64,000 nucleotides of DNA from Thiohalomonas sp963783235. GTDB taxonomy: Bacteria > Pseudomonadota > Gammaproteobacteria > Thiohalomonadales > Thiohalomonadaceae. Positions 44,944 to 53,614 of the stretch are shown here, one piece after another. Each line of letters opens with the position of its first letter. Position 1 is the stretch's first letter. Under the pieces are notes generated by a model. It saw nothing but the letters and a program-made list of their open reading frames with translations, did no database searches and was not told the origin of the DNA. The DNA is taken from contig CAWAMN010000002.1 in the NCBI GenBank assembly GCA_963783235.1, positions 310,001 through 374,000 on the forward strand. The letters run 5' to 3'. The translations under genes and the position numbers were made by a program.

Positions 44944-45088
44944 TAACAGGCTATTGAAAAACACCCTCTCCAGAGGGAGAGGGCTGGGGTGAGGGGATAA
45001 TAAAAGGTAAGTTACTGATTTTATCCCCTCATCCTAACCTTCTCCCTCAGGGAGAAGGGACAAAAAACCTTTTTCAACAGCCTGCTAA
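44944..45088. repeat. CTAG-type repeat (family 1), complete but worn ends
   Basis: It lies in reverse orientation to the copy at 49062. Ends are TTAACAGGCTATTGAAAAAC and TTTTTCAACAGCCTGCTAAG, so both CTAG ends have decayed. Inside are CTCTCCAGAGGGAGAG and CCTTCTCCCTCAGGGAGAAGG hairpins. It occupies most of the 304-bp gap before the amidotransferase gene. Confidence 0.85.
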
Positions 45089-45154
45089 GCGGTGAGCGCC
45101 GTTCGCTCTACTGCCCAGGTGGAGGTGAGGAGCGCCTGTTGTTCTGCGCCGTCC

Positions 45155-46945
45155 CTACAGAGCAGCGTCGACGTTGCGCTGCAGCCAAAGCTCAAGCAGG
45201 GCGAGATGCCAGAGCTTGCTGCCACGGAGCTGAGTGAAATGCTGGTCGGGTTCGGCGAACAGTTTCTCGACATAGGCGCGATTGAAGACGCCGCGCTCGC
45301 GACAGGCGGTGGAATCGAGGATGTCGTGCATGAAGTCGAGGAACTCGCCGCGCACGTATTTGAGCGCCGGCATGGGGAAGTAGCCCTTGGGGCGATCGAT
45401 CACCGCATCGGGGATCAGGCCGCGGGCGATGCGCTTCAGGACATACTTATGGTCATCGCCATTGGGTCCGAGTTTCATCGAGGGCGGCGCCTGCATCGCC
45501 AGTTCCACCAGTTCGTGATCCAGAAACGGCACACGCGCCTCGAGCCCCCAGGCCATGGTCATGTTGTCCACCCGCTTGACCGGGTCGTCGACGATGAGCG
45601 TGGTCACGTCCATGCGCAAAACCCGGTCGAGAAAGGTATCGGCGCCGGGGGCGGCGAGTAGCTCCTCGATAGTCCTGGAGGTGTAGTCCTCACCCCGAAA
45701 CGCCGGCGCTACCGTCTCCAGAAACTCCTCGTGGGGGCGGTCGAAATAGTGCTTGGCGAAGCGCTCCAGATCGGAGCCCGAGTCGGCGTCCATCAACGGA
45801 TACCAGAAGTAACCACCGAAAACCTCGTCGGCCCCCTGGCCACTCTGAACCACCTTGACCTCGCGGGAGACGCGCTCGCCGAGCAGGTAAAAGGCGACGG
45901 CATCCTGACCCACCATCGGTTCGGCCATCTGCTCGACCGCTTCGGGAAGGCGGCCCAGGACCTGATCATTGGGGATGCTGTATTTGTGATGACGGGTGCG
46001 GTAACGCTCCACCACCTGGTCGGAGAACTCGAACTCACTGCCCTTCTCCTCCGGCTGGTCCTCGAAACCCACGGAAAACGTGAGGATGTCCTCCACGCCC
46101 TGTTCGGCCAGCAGCGCCACCAGCAGACTGGAATCCAGACCACCGGAGAGCAGGACGCCAACGGGCACATCCGCCACCTCCAGGCGGCGGCGCACCGAAC
46201 GGCGCAGGGCCTCATGGATCGCTTCCACCCACTCCTCTTCGCTGCCCGGCACGGGGGGCCGGGAGGCGTAGAGATTCCAGTAACGGCGCTCACGGAGTTC
46301 ACCGGATGTGTCGATACTCAGGGAGGTGCCGGGCGCCAGCTTGCGAATGCCTTTAAGGACGGTACGCGGCGCGGGGATGACCGCGTGCAGTGTAAACTGA
46401 TGGTGAAGCCCGACGGGATCGATATCGGTGTCGATCCCACCCGAGGCGAGCAGCGCCTGGGTGTTGGAGGCGAAGCGCAGCCCACCGTCGGCCAGGGCGT
46501 AATAGAGGGGCTTGATGCCGAGCCGATCACGCGCCAGAAACAGCCGTTGCCGGCGAATATCCCAGACGGCAAAGGCGAACATTCCCTGCAGGCGTTCCAC
46601 ACACTGTTCGCCCCAGGCGGCATAGGCCTTGAGGATGACCTCGGTATCGCCGTCGGAGAAGAATCGATAGCCGGCCCCCTGTAACTCCCGTCTCAGTTCC
46701 GGGTAGTTGTAGATGGTGCCGTTGAAGACGACCACCAGTTCCTGTTCGGCATCATGCATCGGCTGATGGGAGCGCTCGGACAGGTCGATAATGGAGAGCC
46801 GCCGATGCCCAAGGGCCAGCGGTCCATCCGAATAACTGCCCTCGTGGTCCGGCCCGCGCCGCTCCAGACGATGCAGCATCCGACCGAGCCGTCCCAGATC
46901 GGGAGCTTGACCGTCGAAGCGCAGTTCACCACAGATTCCGCACAT
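45155..46945 (-). CDS. asnO: Asparagine-synthase-type amidotransferase, N-acetylglutaminylglutamine amide (NAGGN) subfamily
   Basis: 596 residues. Cys2 (MCGICGE) is the glutaminase nucleophile of the class II amidotransferase domain. The synthetase half has the pyrophosphate loop LLSGGLDSSLLV and VVQSGQGADEVFGGYFWYP. The stretches GGIDTDIDPVGLHHQFTLHA and PAPRTVLKGIRKL match the NAGGN branch better than AsnB. That enzyme amidates N-acetylglutaminylglutamine to make an osmoprotectant dipeptide. The usual partner (a GNAT/ATP-grasp synthetase) is not in the window, so plain asparagine synthase cannot be excluded. Confidence 0.78.
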   Translation of the reverse strand: MCGICGELRFDGQAPDLGRLGRMLHRLERRGPDHEGSYSDGPLALGHRRLSIIDLSERSHQPMHDAEQELVVVFNGTIYNYPELRRELQGAGYRFFSDGDTEVILKAYAAWGEQCVERLQGMFAFAVWDIRRQRLFLARDRLGIKPLYYALADGGLRFASNTQALLASGGIDTDIDPVGLHHQFTLHAVIPAPRTVLKGIRKLAPGTSLSIDTSGELRERRYWNLYASRPPVPGSEEEWVEAIHEALRRSVRRRLEVADVPVGVLLSGGLDSSLLVALLAEQGVEDILTFSVGFEDQPEEKGSEFEFSDQVVERYRTRHHKYSIPNDQVLGRLPEAVEQMAEPMVGQDAVAFYLLGERVSREVKVVQSGQGADEVFGGYFWYPLMDADSGSDLERFAKHYFDRPHEEFLETVAPAFRGEDYTSRTIEELLAAPGADTFLDRVLRMDVTTLIVDDPVKRVDNMTMAWGLEARVPFLDHELVELAMQAPPSMKLGPNGDDHKYVLKRIARGLIPDAVIDRPKGYFPMPALKYVRGEFLDFMHDILDSTACRERGVFNRAYVEKLFAEPDQHFTQLRGSKLWHLALLELWLQRNVDAAL

Positions 46946-47013
46946 ATGTTTTGCCTATTGGGTCTTAAACCACGGAGAACACGGAGAATGCACGGGATGT
47001 ACTCTCCGCGGTT

Positions 47014-47358
47014 TTATTGCTGTTCGACTCGAAGAAGGTTCCGTACCGACTGAACGCCGGCAACGCCGGAGGCCAGACGGGCCGCCTGTTGGGCGGTTGC
47101 CCGGTCGGGGACCCGGCCGCTCAGGGTGACGCGGCCCCGGTAGGTACGGACCCGAATGGCCATCGCCGGGACCTGCCCGCTATGCACCAGGGCGCGCGTC
47201 ACGGCGGAACTGATTTCGGCGTCGGCCCGCCCCTGCTCGACGCTTCGGCCGTCCTCGGGGCGGTAGCCGTCCCGCCCAGCCCCGGTCATTACCGCCGTGG
47301 CGCAGCCGCTGGCCGCGACCACGGCCAGCGCCAGGCCTATCCAGCCGATGAGTTTCAT
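47014..47358 (-). CDS. BON-domain lipoprotein
   Basis: 114 residues from the ATG at 47358, which overlaps the hydantoinase stop as ATGA. The signal peptide ends in VVAASGCAT, a lipobox. After a short linker, one BON domain follows (EISSAVTRALVHSGQVPAMA, then GRVTLSGRVPDRATAQQAAR). It resembles the BON lipoprotein at 44533, but the pairing with hydantoinase is unusual. Confidence 0.85.
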   Translation of the reverse strand: MKLIGWIGLALAVVAASGCATAVMTGAGRDGYRPEDGRSVEQGRADAEISSAVTRALVHSGQVPAMAIRVRTYRGRVTLSGRVPDRATAQQAARLASGVAGVQSVRNLLRVEQQ

Positions 47359-48911
47359 TTTGACTCCTCCATGGAGCGTCTGCCCCAACCGCCGCCACCG
47401 GCAGAGCTCACCGTCAGGCGATCACCGGGGCGAACCGAAACCGTCGTCTTTCCCGGCAGCGCTTCGCCATTCAGGCGGTTCTCGCCGGGCTGCCCTTCAC
47501 CGCCCCCCGCCAGACCCCAGGGGCCGCGCCGGCGTCGCTCGGTGAGCAGGGTTACCTGCGCGGGCGCGAGAAATTCAAATTCGCGGAGTAACCCGTCACC
47601 CCCCGGATGCTCGCCGTCTCCGCCGGACCCGCGCCGCACCGAATAGCGACTGATCCGCAGCGGATGGGCCATCTCCAGGACTTCGACCGGTGTATTGAGG
47701 GTGTTGGTCATATGGGTCTGAACGGCCGAAAGCCCGCCCCCTCGGGCGCCGGCTCCCATGCCGCCCCCCATGGTTTCGTAGTAGTCCCAGTAGTTTCCCT
47801 CACTCCGGGCGCCCATGGCCACGTTGTTCATGGAGCCGTGGCTTGCAGCCGGAATGCGATCGGGAATGGCCGCAGCCAGCGCTCCGCAGACCACATCCAC
47901 CACGCGGCTGCTGGTCTCGACGTTGCCCGCCGCGACCGCAGCCGGTCGCCGGGCGTTCAGCAGCGAGCCTTCGGGGGCCTCCAGGCTGATGGAGCGAAAT
48001 GTCCCGGCGCAGGCGGGGGTCTGGTCGGGCATGAGGCAGCGGAAGACGTAAAACACGCCCGCCGCGGCGACTGAAAGGGGACAGTTGACGTTACCGGGCG
48101 TCTGCCCCGCCGTGCCCTCGAAATTGACGTGCACACGCCCCCGTTCGACGGTGACCTCGGCGCGAATGGGCAAGTCGAGGTGCCCCATGCCGTCATCATC
48201 CAGATAGTCAGTAAAGGTGTAATGCCCGTCGGGGATCGCTTCCAGGGCGGAGCGGGCCAGGCGCTCAGCGTAATCGTTAAGTTCGGCGAGGGCGGAGCGG
48301 TAACGTTCGAAACCGAGGCTCCCGACCAATTCCGCCAACCGTTTGAGCCCGCTGGCGTTGGCGCTCACCTGCGCCGAGAAGTCGCCCCGTGTCTCCACCG
48401 GACTGCCGGTGGCGGCGACGATTCGGTCCATGAACCCTTTATTCAGACGACCGCCGCGCACCAGCGGCGAGGGCGGTATCACCAAGCCCTCCTCTTCGAG
48501 TCGACTGGAGACGGGCATCGAACCGGGGGAATCACCGCCGATGTTGGCGTGATGGGCACGATTGGCCACGAAGCCGATCAAGCGGTGCTCCAGGTAGAGC
48601 GGCGCGATCACCGTAACGTCGGGGAGATGGGTCCCGCCGAGATAAGGGTCGTTTACCACGACCATATCCCCTTGGCTCCACTGGACGCGCCCGACGATAT
48701 CGCGCATGGCAAAGGCCATGCTTCCCAGGTGTACCGGGATGTGGGCGGCTTGTGCACACAGCTCGCCCTCGGCATCGAACACCGCACAGGAGAAATCGAG
48801 GCGATCGCGAATATTGGGTGAGAACGCAGCCCGCTTGAGGACCGCCCCCATCTCTTCGCAAACCGCCTCTATACGGCTGGCGAAGATTGAAAGTTCAACG
48901 GCATCGGTCAT
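47355..48911 (-). CDS. hyuB: Hydantoinase B / 5-oxoprolinase-family subunit
   Basis: 518 residues, full length for HyuB. Typical motifs are DFSCAVFDAEGELCAQAAHI, GDMVVVNDPYLGGTHLPDVT, HHANIGGDSPGSMP and, near the end, GGGGWG. With HyuA these enzymes open hydantoin or 5-oxoproline rings using ATP. No HyuA gene lies beside it here, which is uncommon, so the substrate and partner are open. Confidence 0.88.
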   Translation of the reverse strand: MTDAVELSIFASRIEAVCEEMGAVLKRAAFSPNIRDRLDFSCAVFDAEGELCAQAAHIPVHLGSMAFAMRDIVGRVQWSQGDMVVVNDPYLGGTHLPDVTVIAPLYLEHRLIGFVANRAHHANIGGDSPGSMPVSSRLEEEGLVIPPSPLVRGGRLNKGFMDRIVAATGSPVETRGDFSAQVSANASGLKRLAELVGSLGFERYRSALAELNDYAERLARSALEAIPDGHYTFTDYLDDDGMGHLDLPIRAEVTVERGRVHVNFEGTAGQTPGNVNCPLSVAAAGVFYVFRCLMPDQTPACAGTFRSISLEAPEGSLLNARRPAAVAAGNVETSSRVVDVVCGALAAAIPDRIPAASHGSMNNVAMGARSEGNYWDYYETMGGGMGAGARGGGLSAVQTHMTNTLNTPVEVLEMAHPLRISRYSVRRGSGGDGEHPGGDGLLREFEFLAPAQVTLLTERRRRGPWGLAGGGEGQPGENRLNGEALPGKTTVSVRPGDRLTVSSAGGGGWGRRSMEESK

Positions 48912-49061
48912 GGCCGTGAATGGTAACAGAACCGCCCGCCAGGGATGATCGGTCAGGGCGCAATCGTCAAACTTACAGTCAGCCCCGAATCGCTTGGCTA
49001 CCTACAAAAACCGACTACCCGATCATGGGGAATAACGCAGCCGCTTGCCCCAAAAGAGGTT

Positions 49062-49209
49062 CTAGCAGGCTGTTGAAAAAGATTTTTGTCCCTTCTCCCT
49101 GAGGGAGAAGGTTAGGATGAGGGGGATAAAATCAGTAACTTACCTTTTATTGAGTCCCCTCACCCCAGCCCTCTCCCTCTGGAGAGGGTGTTTTTCAACA
49201 GCCTGCTAG
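49062..49209. repeat. Complete CTAG-ended repeat (family 1), MITE-like
   Basis: 148 bp. Both ends read CTAGCAGGCTGTTGAAAAA inwards. The inside has CTTCTCCCTGAGGGAGAAG and CCTCTCCCTCTGGAGAGGG hairpins and no coding frame. It is the reference copy for this family; others lie at 12275, 17867, 44944 and 60382. It stands in the 394-bp gap 48912-49305. Confidence 0.9.
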
Positions 49210-49309
49210 AGCACCGAACAGATAAAAAACCTGGAGGGTGTAAATCATTGATATTGGGGCGTCGGTCGCAGGGATAGGGACAAAACCCTCTTTTTCAACA
49301 GCCCGCTAG
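49206..49309. repeat. IS1182-end remnant joined to a family-1 repeat end
   Basis: After CTAG comes AGAGCACCGAACAGATAAA, almost the inverted repeat of the IS1182-like element. About 50 bp later the sequence ends CTTTTTCAACAGCCCGCTAG, a family-1 end. The final CTAG (49306-49309) holds the stop codon of the methyltransferase gene. Confidence 0.75.
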
Positions 49310-49965
49310 GCGGCCTGCTCTCCGACGGCCAGCACTCCGCGGGGATTATTTCGCAGGTGCACGAGTGTCCAGTACCCGAAGGCGTTGACCGAGGCCACTT
49401 CGGCCACTTCCATATCGGCCAGATCGATGAAGTCGTCCATGGGAAAAATGGGCCGGAACCCCAGCCGCTTGGCCAGCGGCGACAGCATCTCTTCCATCCA
49501 GCGCGCCGGTCCCCCGGGACTGGTAAAGTGGTTGACGACAAAGATATCGCCTCCGGGTCTGCAGACCCGCTTGACCTCCGCCAGCATGGCGACCGGGTCG
49601 GGAACGACGGAGGCCACATACATGCAGGCCACCTTGTCGAAGCTGTCGTCGGGGAAACTCATCTCCTGCACATCCATACAGTGCAGGGTGGCGTTTCCGA
49701 GTCCTGTCTTGCGCACGCGATTGCCGGCGCGGTCCAGCATGTCCGGCGACAGATCGATCCCGACGACATCGACATGGGCCGGATAATGGGTCAATGACAG
49801 CCCCGTTCCGACACCGGCTTCGAGGATATTCTCCCCCGGTCGGCAATCCATCATCTCGACGACCCGCTGACGGCCCGGCTCGAAGACACTACCGAAGACA
49901 AAGTCATAGATGCTGGCGTAACGTCGGTAGGCGGAAATTACCGAATTATGATCCATGTTATTCAA
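49306..49965 (-). CDS. pmtA: Phosphatidylethanolamine N-methyltransferase-like enzyme
   Basis: 219 residues, a class I AdoMet methyltransferase: LEAGVGTGLSLTHYP (motif I), VVGIDLSPDMLDRA (motif II), DVQEMSFPDDSFDKV. The start YRRYASIYDFVFGSVFEPGR and the VVNHFTSPGGPARWMEEMLS region resemble Rhodobacter-type PmtA, which makes phosphatidylcholine. Substrate is inferred. It is divergent from the two-component system, with 121 bp shared upstream. The stop is TAG within a repeat CTAG. Confidence 0.75.
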   Translation of the reverse strand: MNNMDHNSVISAYRRYASIYDFVFGSVFEPGRQRVVEMMDCRPGENILEAGVGTGLSLTHYPAHVDVVGIDLSPDMLDRAGNRVRKTGLGNATLHCMDVQEMSFPDDSFDKVACMYVASVVPDPVAMLAEVKRVCRPGGDIFVVNHFTSPGGPARWMEEMLSPLAKRLGFRPIFPMDDFIDLADMEVAEVASVNAFGYWTLVHLRNNPRGVLAVGEQAA

Positions 49966-50030
49966 TGCAAGGTTTGAGGGTTTCTTATCAGTATGCAGGG
50001 GGAGCGGTACATCGTGTCAACCGACACCCG

Positions 50031-50046
50031 TGTGATACTTCTGTGA
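50031..50046 (+). promoter_or_regulatory. Direct-repeat operator before the two-component genes
   Basis: TGTGATACTTCTGTGA: two GTGA boxes with an 11-bp period, 40 bp before the response-regulator start. It is nearly the same as the site before hvfA (CGTGATAACTCCGTGA at 52343). An 11-bp period is the usual spacing for OmpR/PhoB-family regulators. Confidence 0.6.
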
Positions 50047-50086
50047 ATATTAGGCGATATTCTCGAAAAGTAACGGGAGTTTAGCT

Positions 50087-50797
50087 GTGAATCGTTCAAT
50101 ACTGGTCATCGAAGACGACTCGGATATCGCCGACCTGGTGGCGCTGCATCTGCGCGACGCGGGCTATCACGTGGATACCGCGCCGGACGGCGATACCGGC
50201 CTGTCAATGGCTCTGCGCGGCGGATACGACCTCGTCGTACTCGACCTGATGCTGCCGGGGATCGACGGCCTGAGTCTCTGTCAGAAGCTGCGCGCCGAGG
50301 CTGGCTATCTGCCGGTGCTGATGCTCACCGCCCGCTCATCGGAGCTGGATCGGGTACTCGGACTGGAGATTGGGGCCGACGATTATCTGACCAAACCGTT
50401 CTCCGTCCGAGAGCTGGTGGCGCGGGTAAAAGCGCTCCTTCGCCGTGCCGAAGCCATGTCCGCGCCGGCGGCGCAGAACGGCACCGGACAGGCCATTACG
50501 GCGGGGGGCCTAGCCATCGATCCGGAGCGCCGCGCCGTTTCGGTCGACGATACAGCGGTGGAACTCACCGCCCGGGAATTCGATCTCCTGCTCCACTTCG
50601 CCCGTCATCCGGGCCGTGTCTACTCCCGCAGCCAGCTCCTGGACCAGGTCTGGGGATACAACCATGACGGCTACGAGCACACGGTCAACTCCCATATCAA
50701 CCGTCTCCGCAACAAAATCGAAGCGGATCCGGCAAGCCCGCGTTACGTTCTGACCGTCTGGGGTGTCGGTTACAAATTCACGGAGCAGAACCCGTGA
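50087..50797 (+). CDS. OmpR/PhoB-family response regulator
   Basis: 236 residues, starting at GTG. The receiver domain has the acidic pair IEDDSD, the phosphoryl site in VVLDLMLPG, and the lysine in LTKPF. The C-terminal winged helix has LTAREFDLLLHFARHPGRVY and VWGYNHDGYEHTVNSHINRL. It pairs with the kinase 30 bp downstream. Shared promoter motifs suggest it controls itself and the hvf operon. Confidence 0.93.
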   Translation: MNRSILVIEDDSDIADLVALHLRDAGYHVDTAPDGDTGLSMALRGGYDLVVLDLMLPGIDGLSLCQKLRAEAGYLPVLMLTARSSELDRVLGLEIGADDYLTKPFSVRELVARVKALLRRAEAMSAPAAQNGTGQAITAGGLAIDPERRAVSVDDTAVELTAREFDLLLHFARHPGRVYSRSQLLDQVWGYNHDGYEHTVNSHINRLRNKIEADPASPRYVLTVWGVGYKFTEQNP

Positions 50798-50827
50798 CAG
50801 CACCTCGCGCCGAAAGGCAGCCCGGCC

Positions 50828-52276
50828 ATGTTTAAGAGCCTCTATGCGCGCCTCGCCTTTGTACTCGCGCTGCTGCTGATCGTCGTCGGCGCCGTGGTAG
50901 CCGGCTTTGCGGTGCAGGCCGGGGCCACATTCCTTCAGGAGCTCGATCAGCGCTTCAACCGGGACCTCGCGCGCCAGCTGCTGGTTCAGCGCAATCTGGT
51001 CGGTGCCGAACGCCTGGACGGCGATTCCGTCAAATCGCTGTTCAGCCACTATATGCACGTTAACCCCGCTATCGAGATCTACCTGCTCGATACCGACGGT
51101 GAAATCCTCGCCTATGAGGCGCCGCAGATGAAGATCAAGCGCGGCCGGGTCGATGTGGCTCCCATCAAACAATTTCTCGACGACGCACCGCTGCCCATTT
51201 TGGGCGATGATCCCCGTCAGACGAATGGCCGCAAGATCTTCTCGGCCGCGGCCTTTCCCTTCGATGGTGAGCCGCACCAGTACCTGTACGTTGTGTTAGG
51301 AGGCGAGGCCTTCTCGTCCGCGAGGAACGTGGTACAGGAGAGCTACCTGGTACGTTTCAGTCTATTGGCGGTCATCGGCGTGGTCCTGTTCGGAATACTT
51401 GCCGGTGCGGTCGCCTTTCACCAGCTGACTCGCCGCCTGCGGCGCCTCACCCGTGTTATGGACGGCTTTCGTGCCAGTGGCTTCGATACACGCCAGCCCT
51501 ATGCCGTGGGGCGCGTCGGCGACGAAATCGATCGACTGGGAACCACCTTCAACGCCATGGCCGAACGCATAGAAGAGCAGGTCCGATCGCTGGAGGACAA
51601 AGACGCCCTGCGCCGCAATCTGGTCGCCAACGTCTCCCATGACCTGCGCACCCCTCTGGCCTCGCTGCAGGGTTATCTGGAGACCCTGCAGCTGAAAACA
51701 GGTGAGCTTTCGGCTGACGACTATCAGCGCTATCTCGACATCGCCCACCGCCAGAGCGAACGGCTGAGCCAACGGGTCGAGGAGCTTTTCGAGCTCTCGC
51801 GTCTGGATGCGCGGGAGACGCTGCCCGAGAGCGAACCGGTCGCGGTCGGCGAGCTCATACAGGACGCGGCCCAAAAGTTCGCTCTTCGCGCCGAGCAGGA
51901 AGGCATCGCTTTCAGGGCCGACATCGCCGAAGACCTGCCCTTGGTTTGCGGCGACATCGGTCTCCTCGACCGGGTACTGGAAAACCTGCTCGGCAATGCG
52001 CTGCGCCATACTCCCCAAAACGGCGAGCTTCGCATCAACAGCCGCCGGACCGAAGCGATGGTTGAGGTCGCAATCGCCAACACCGGTTCGACCATCCCCC
52101 CCGAAGACCTCCCCCACGTCTTTGAGCGCTTCTACCAGTCGCCCAGCCGCCACCACGGCGGCGCCGGACTGGGTCTGGCGATCGTCAAGCGCATCATCGA
52201 GTTGCACGGCGGCGAAGTCCGCGCCTCCAGTGACGGTAACCTGACCGTCTTCATTTTCCGCCTGCCGAAAGGGTAG
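50828..52276 (+). CDS. Sensor histidine kinase
   Basis: 482 residues. Membrane helices near 7-30 and 175-197 enclose a periplasmic sensor domain of about 140 residues. A HAMP linker follows, then the phosphorylated histidine in NVSHDLRTPLASL, and the ATPase domain (N box LENLLGNALRHTP, G boxes in GGAGLGLAIVKRI). The signal is unknown. Its place before the RiPP and msrPQ genes recalls HprS (YedV) of E. coli, which controls msrPQ; that analogy is inferred. Confidence 0.92.
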   Translation: MFKSLYARLAFVLALLLIVVGAVVAGFAVQAGATFLQELDQRFNRDLARQLLVQRNLVGAERLDGDSVKSLFSHYMHVNPAIEIYLLDTDGEILAYEAPQMKIKRGRVDVAPIKQFLDDAPLPILGDDPRQTNGRKIFSAAAFPFDGEPHQYLYVVLGGEAFSSARNVVQESYLVRFSLLAVIGVVLFGILAGAVAFHQLTRRLRRLTRVMDGFRASGFDTRQPYAVGRVGDEIDRLGTTFNAMAERIEEQVRSLEDKDALRRNLVANVSHDLRTPLASLQGYLETLQLKTGELSADDYQRYLDIAHRQSERLSQRVEELFELSRLDARETLPESEPVAVGELIQDAAQKFALRAEQEGIAFRADIAEDLPLVCGDIGLLDRVLENLLGNALRHTPQNGELRINSRRTEAMVEVAIANTGSTIPPEDLPHVFERFYQSPSRHHGGAGLGLAIVKRIIELHGGEVRASSDGNLTVFIFRLPKG

Positions 52277-52342
52277 TTCCAGGGCCAAAACCCTTTCGGC
52301 GATATCGCACCGAGGGCAGCCCTCCTTCCGCTGTTACAAAAA

Positions 52343-52369
52343 CGTGATAACTCCGTGAAGGGCACGTGA
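52343..52369 (+). promoter_or_regulatory. Triple direct repeat upstream of hvfA
   Basis: CGTGA occurs at 52343, 52354 and 52365, an exact 11-bp period. The first two, with the bases between them, match the site at 50031 closely (GTGATA, then TC, then GTGAA). It lies about 80 bp before the hvfA start, which fits activator binding. Confidence 0.65.
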
Positions 52370-52446
52370 GACCCGCCGCGCATCCTTGTTTGCAACCGAC
52401 GCGATTTGCCCGGTTACCAACATTTCGAATAATTGAGGATGCGGAC

Positions 52447-52755
52447 ATGAACAAAACCACCAAGCAGCTTTCTTTCGTCGCCGGCACGGCAATGGCCTTC
52501 GGTCTTTCCGGTACCGCGATGGGTGCGGTTGACGCCAACCCCTTCAGTGCCGAGGAGTTCGGCGGTCTGCGTGTCGCCGAGGCGGGCCAGGGACAATGTG
52601 GCGGCCAGGCAGGCGCGAAGAAAGCAGCCGAAGCCAATTGCGGGGCCAAAGAAAAAGCGGCCTCCGAGGCCAAATGCGGTGCCGAAAAAACCAAGGCCAA
52701 GCCTGTCGTTCGCGAAGCGAGCTGCGGTGAGGCCAAATGCGGCGCCGGCAAGTAA
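52447..52755 (+). CDS. hvfA: HvfA-family RiPP metallophore precursor (bufferin-like)
   Basis: 102 residues from the ATG at 52447, after GAGGA. A Sec-type leader (about 1-29) is followed by NPFSAEEFGGLRVAEAG, the conserved stretch of this precursor family. The remainder is Lys/Ala/Glu-rich with five cysteines (51, 65, 77, 93, 98), each followed by glycine: QCGG, NCGA, KCGA, SCGE, KCGA. In characterised relatives, Cys in such motifs is turned into a metal-binding heterocycle by the HvfB-type enzyme, giving periplasmic copper-binding peptides. Confidence 0.88.
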   Translation: MNKTTKQLSFVAGTAMAFGLSGTAMGAVDANPFSAEEFGGLRVAEAGQGQCGGQAGAKKAAEANCGAKEKAASEAKCGAEKTKAKPVVREASCGEAKCGAGK

Positions 52756-52765
52756 GGTGAGCACA

Positions 52766-53614
52766 ATGTCCGGTCATACTCGGATGCTGGACGGTGCCGG
52801 TCTCGGCTTGCGGCGCGCCCTTACGGGCGCGCTTGCCGAGGCGTGCCCGGCGGACATCGGCTTTCTGGAAATCGCCCCCGAGAACTGGATGGAACTCGGG
52901 GGGCGATACGCCCGCGACCTGGCCTTTTTCGCCGAGCAGTGGCCCGTCGTCTGTCACGGCCTGTCCCTCTCGCTAGGCGGTCCCGACGCTCTGGACGAGG
53001 CGTTTATACGGGACCTCAAGGCGTTTTTGGACCAACACGAGGTGGCTCTCTACTCGGAACACCTCTCTTACTGCACGGACGGCGGACACCTCTATGACCT
53101 GATGCCCCTGCCCTTCACCGAAGAGGCGGTGCGCCACGTCGCCGCACGGATTCGGCGCACCCAGGATATCCTCGAGAGTCGTATGGCTATCGAGAATGTC
53201 TCCTACTACGCCCAGCAGTCGGGCGAGATGGATGAGGCCACCTTCATCCGTGCCGTCCTGGAGGAGGCCGACTGCGATCTGCTGCTGGACGTCAACAATG
53301 CCTACGTCAACGGGATCAATCACGGCGGCGATCCGGCCACCTTCATTCGCGCCCTGCCGGCGGAACGCATCGCCTATCTGCATATCGCGGGCCACTACCG
53401 GGAGTCGGAAGACCTCATCATCGATACCCATGGGGCGGCGGTCATTGACCCTGTGTGGTCACTGTTGGAAACGACCTATCGGCACGCCGGTGTTCGTCCC
53501 ACCCTGCTGGAGCGGGACTTCAACCTGCCGCCGCTGCCGGAACTGCTCGATGAATTAAGGGTTATCCGGCAACTCCAGAAAGAGGAAGAGCGTCATGAAC
53601 GCAGCGTCGCCTGA
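52766..53614 (+). CDS. hvfB: HvfB-family multinuclear iron oxidase (DUF692 RiPP maturase)
   Basis: 282 residues from the ATG at 52766, 10 bp after hvfA; the longer frame would run inside hvfA. Metal ligands of the TIM-barrel fold are seen in VCHGLSLSLGG, YSEHLSY, AIENVSYY, LDVNNAYVNGINHGGD, YLHIAGH and IDTHG. The enzyme uses oxygen and a multi-iron site to modify cysteines of the HvfA peptide. It overlaps hvfC by 20 bp. Confidence 0.93.
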   Translation: MSGHTRMLDGAGLGLRRALTGALAEACPADIGFLEIAPENWMELGGRYARDLAFFAEQWPVVCHGLSLSLGGPDALDEAFIRDLKAFLDQHEVALYSEHLSYCTDGGHLYDLMPLPFTEEAVRHVAARIRRTQDILESRMAIENVSYYAQQSGEMDEATFIRAVLEEADCDLLLDVNNAYVNGINHGGDPATFIRALPAERIAYLHIAGHYRESEDLIIDTHGAAVIDPVWSLLETTYRHAGVRPTLLERDFNLPPLPELLDELRVIRQLQKEEERHERSVA

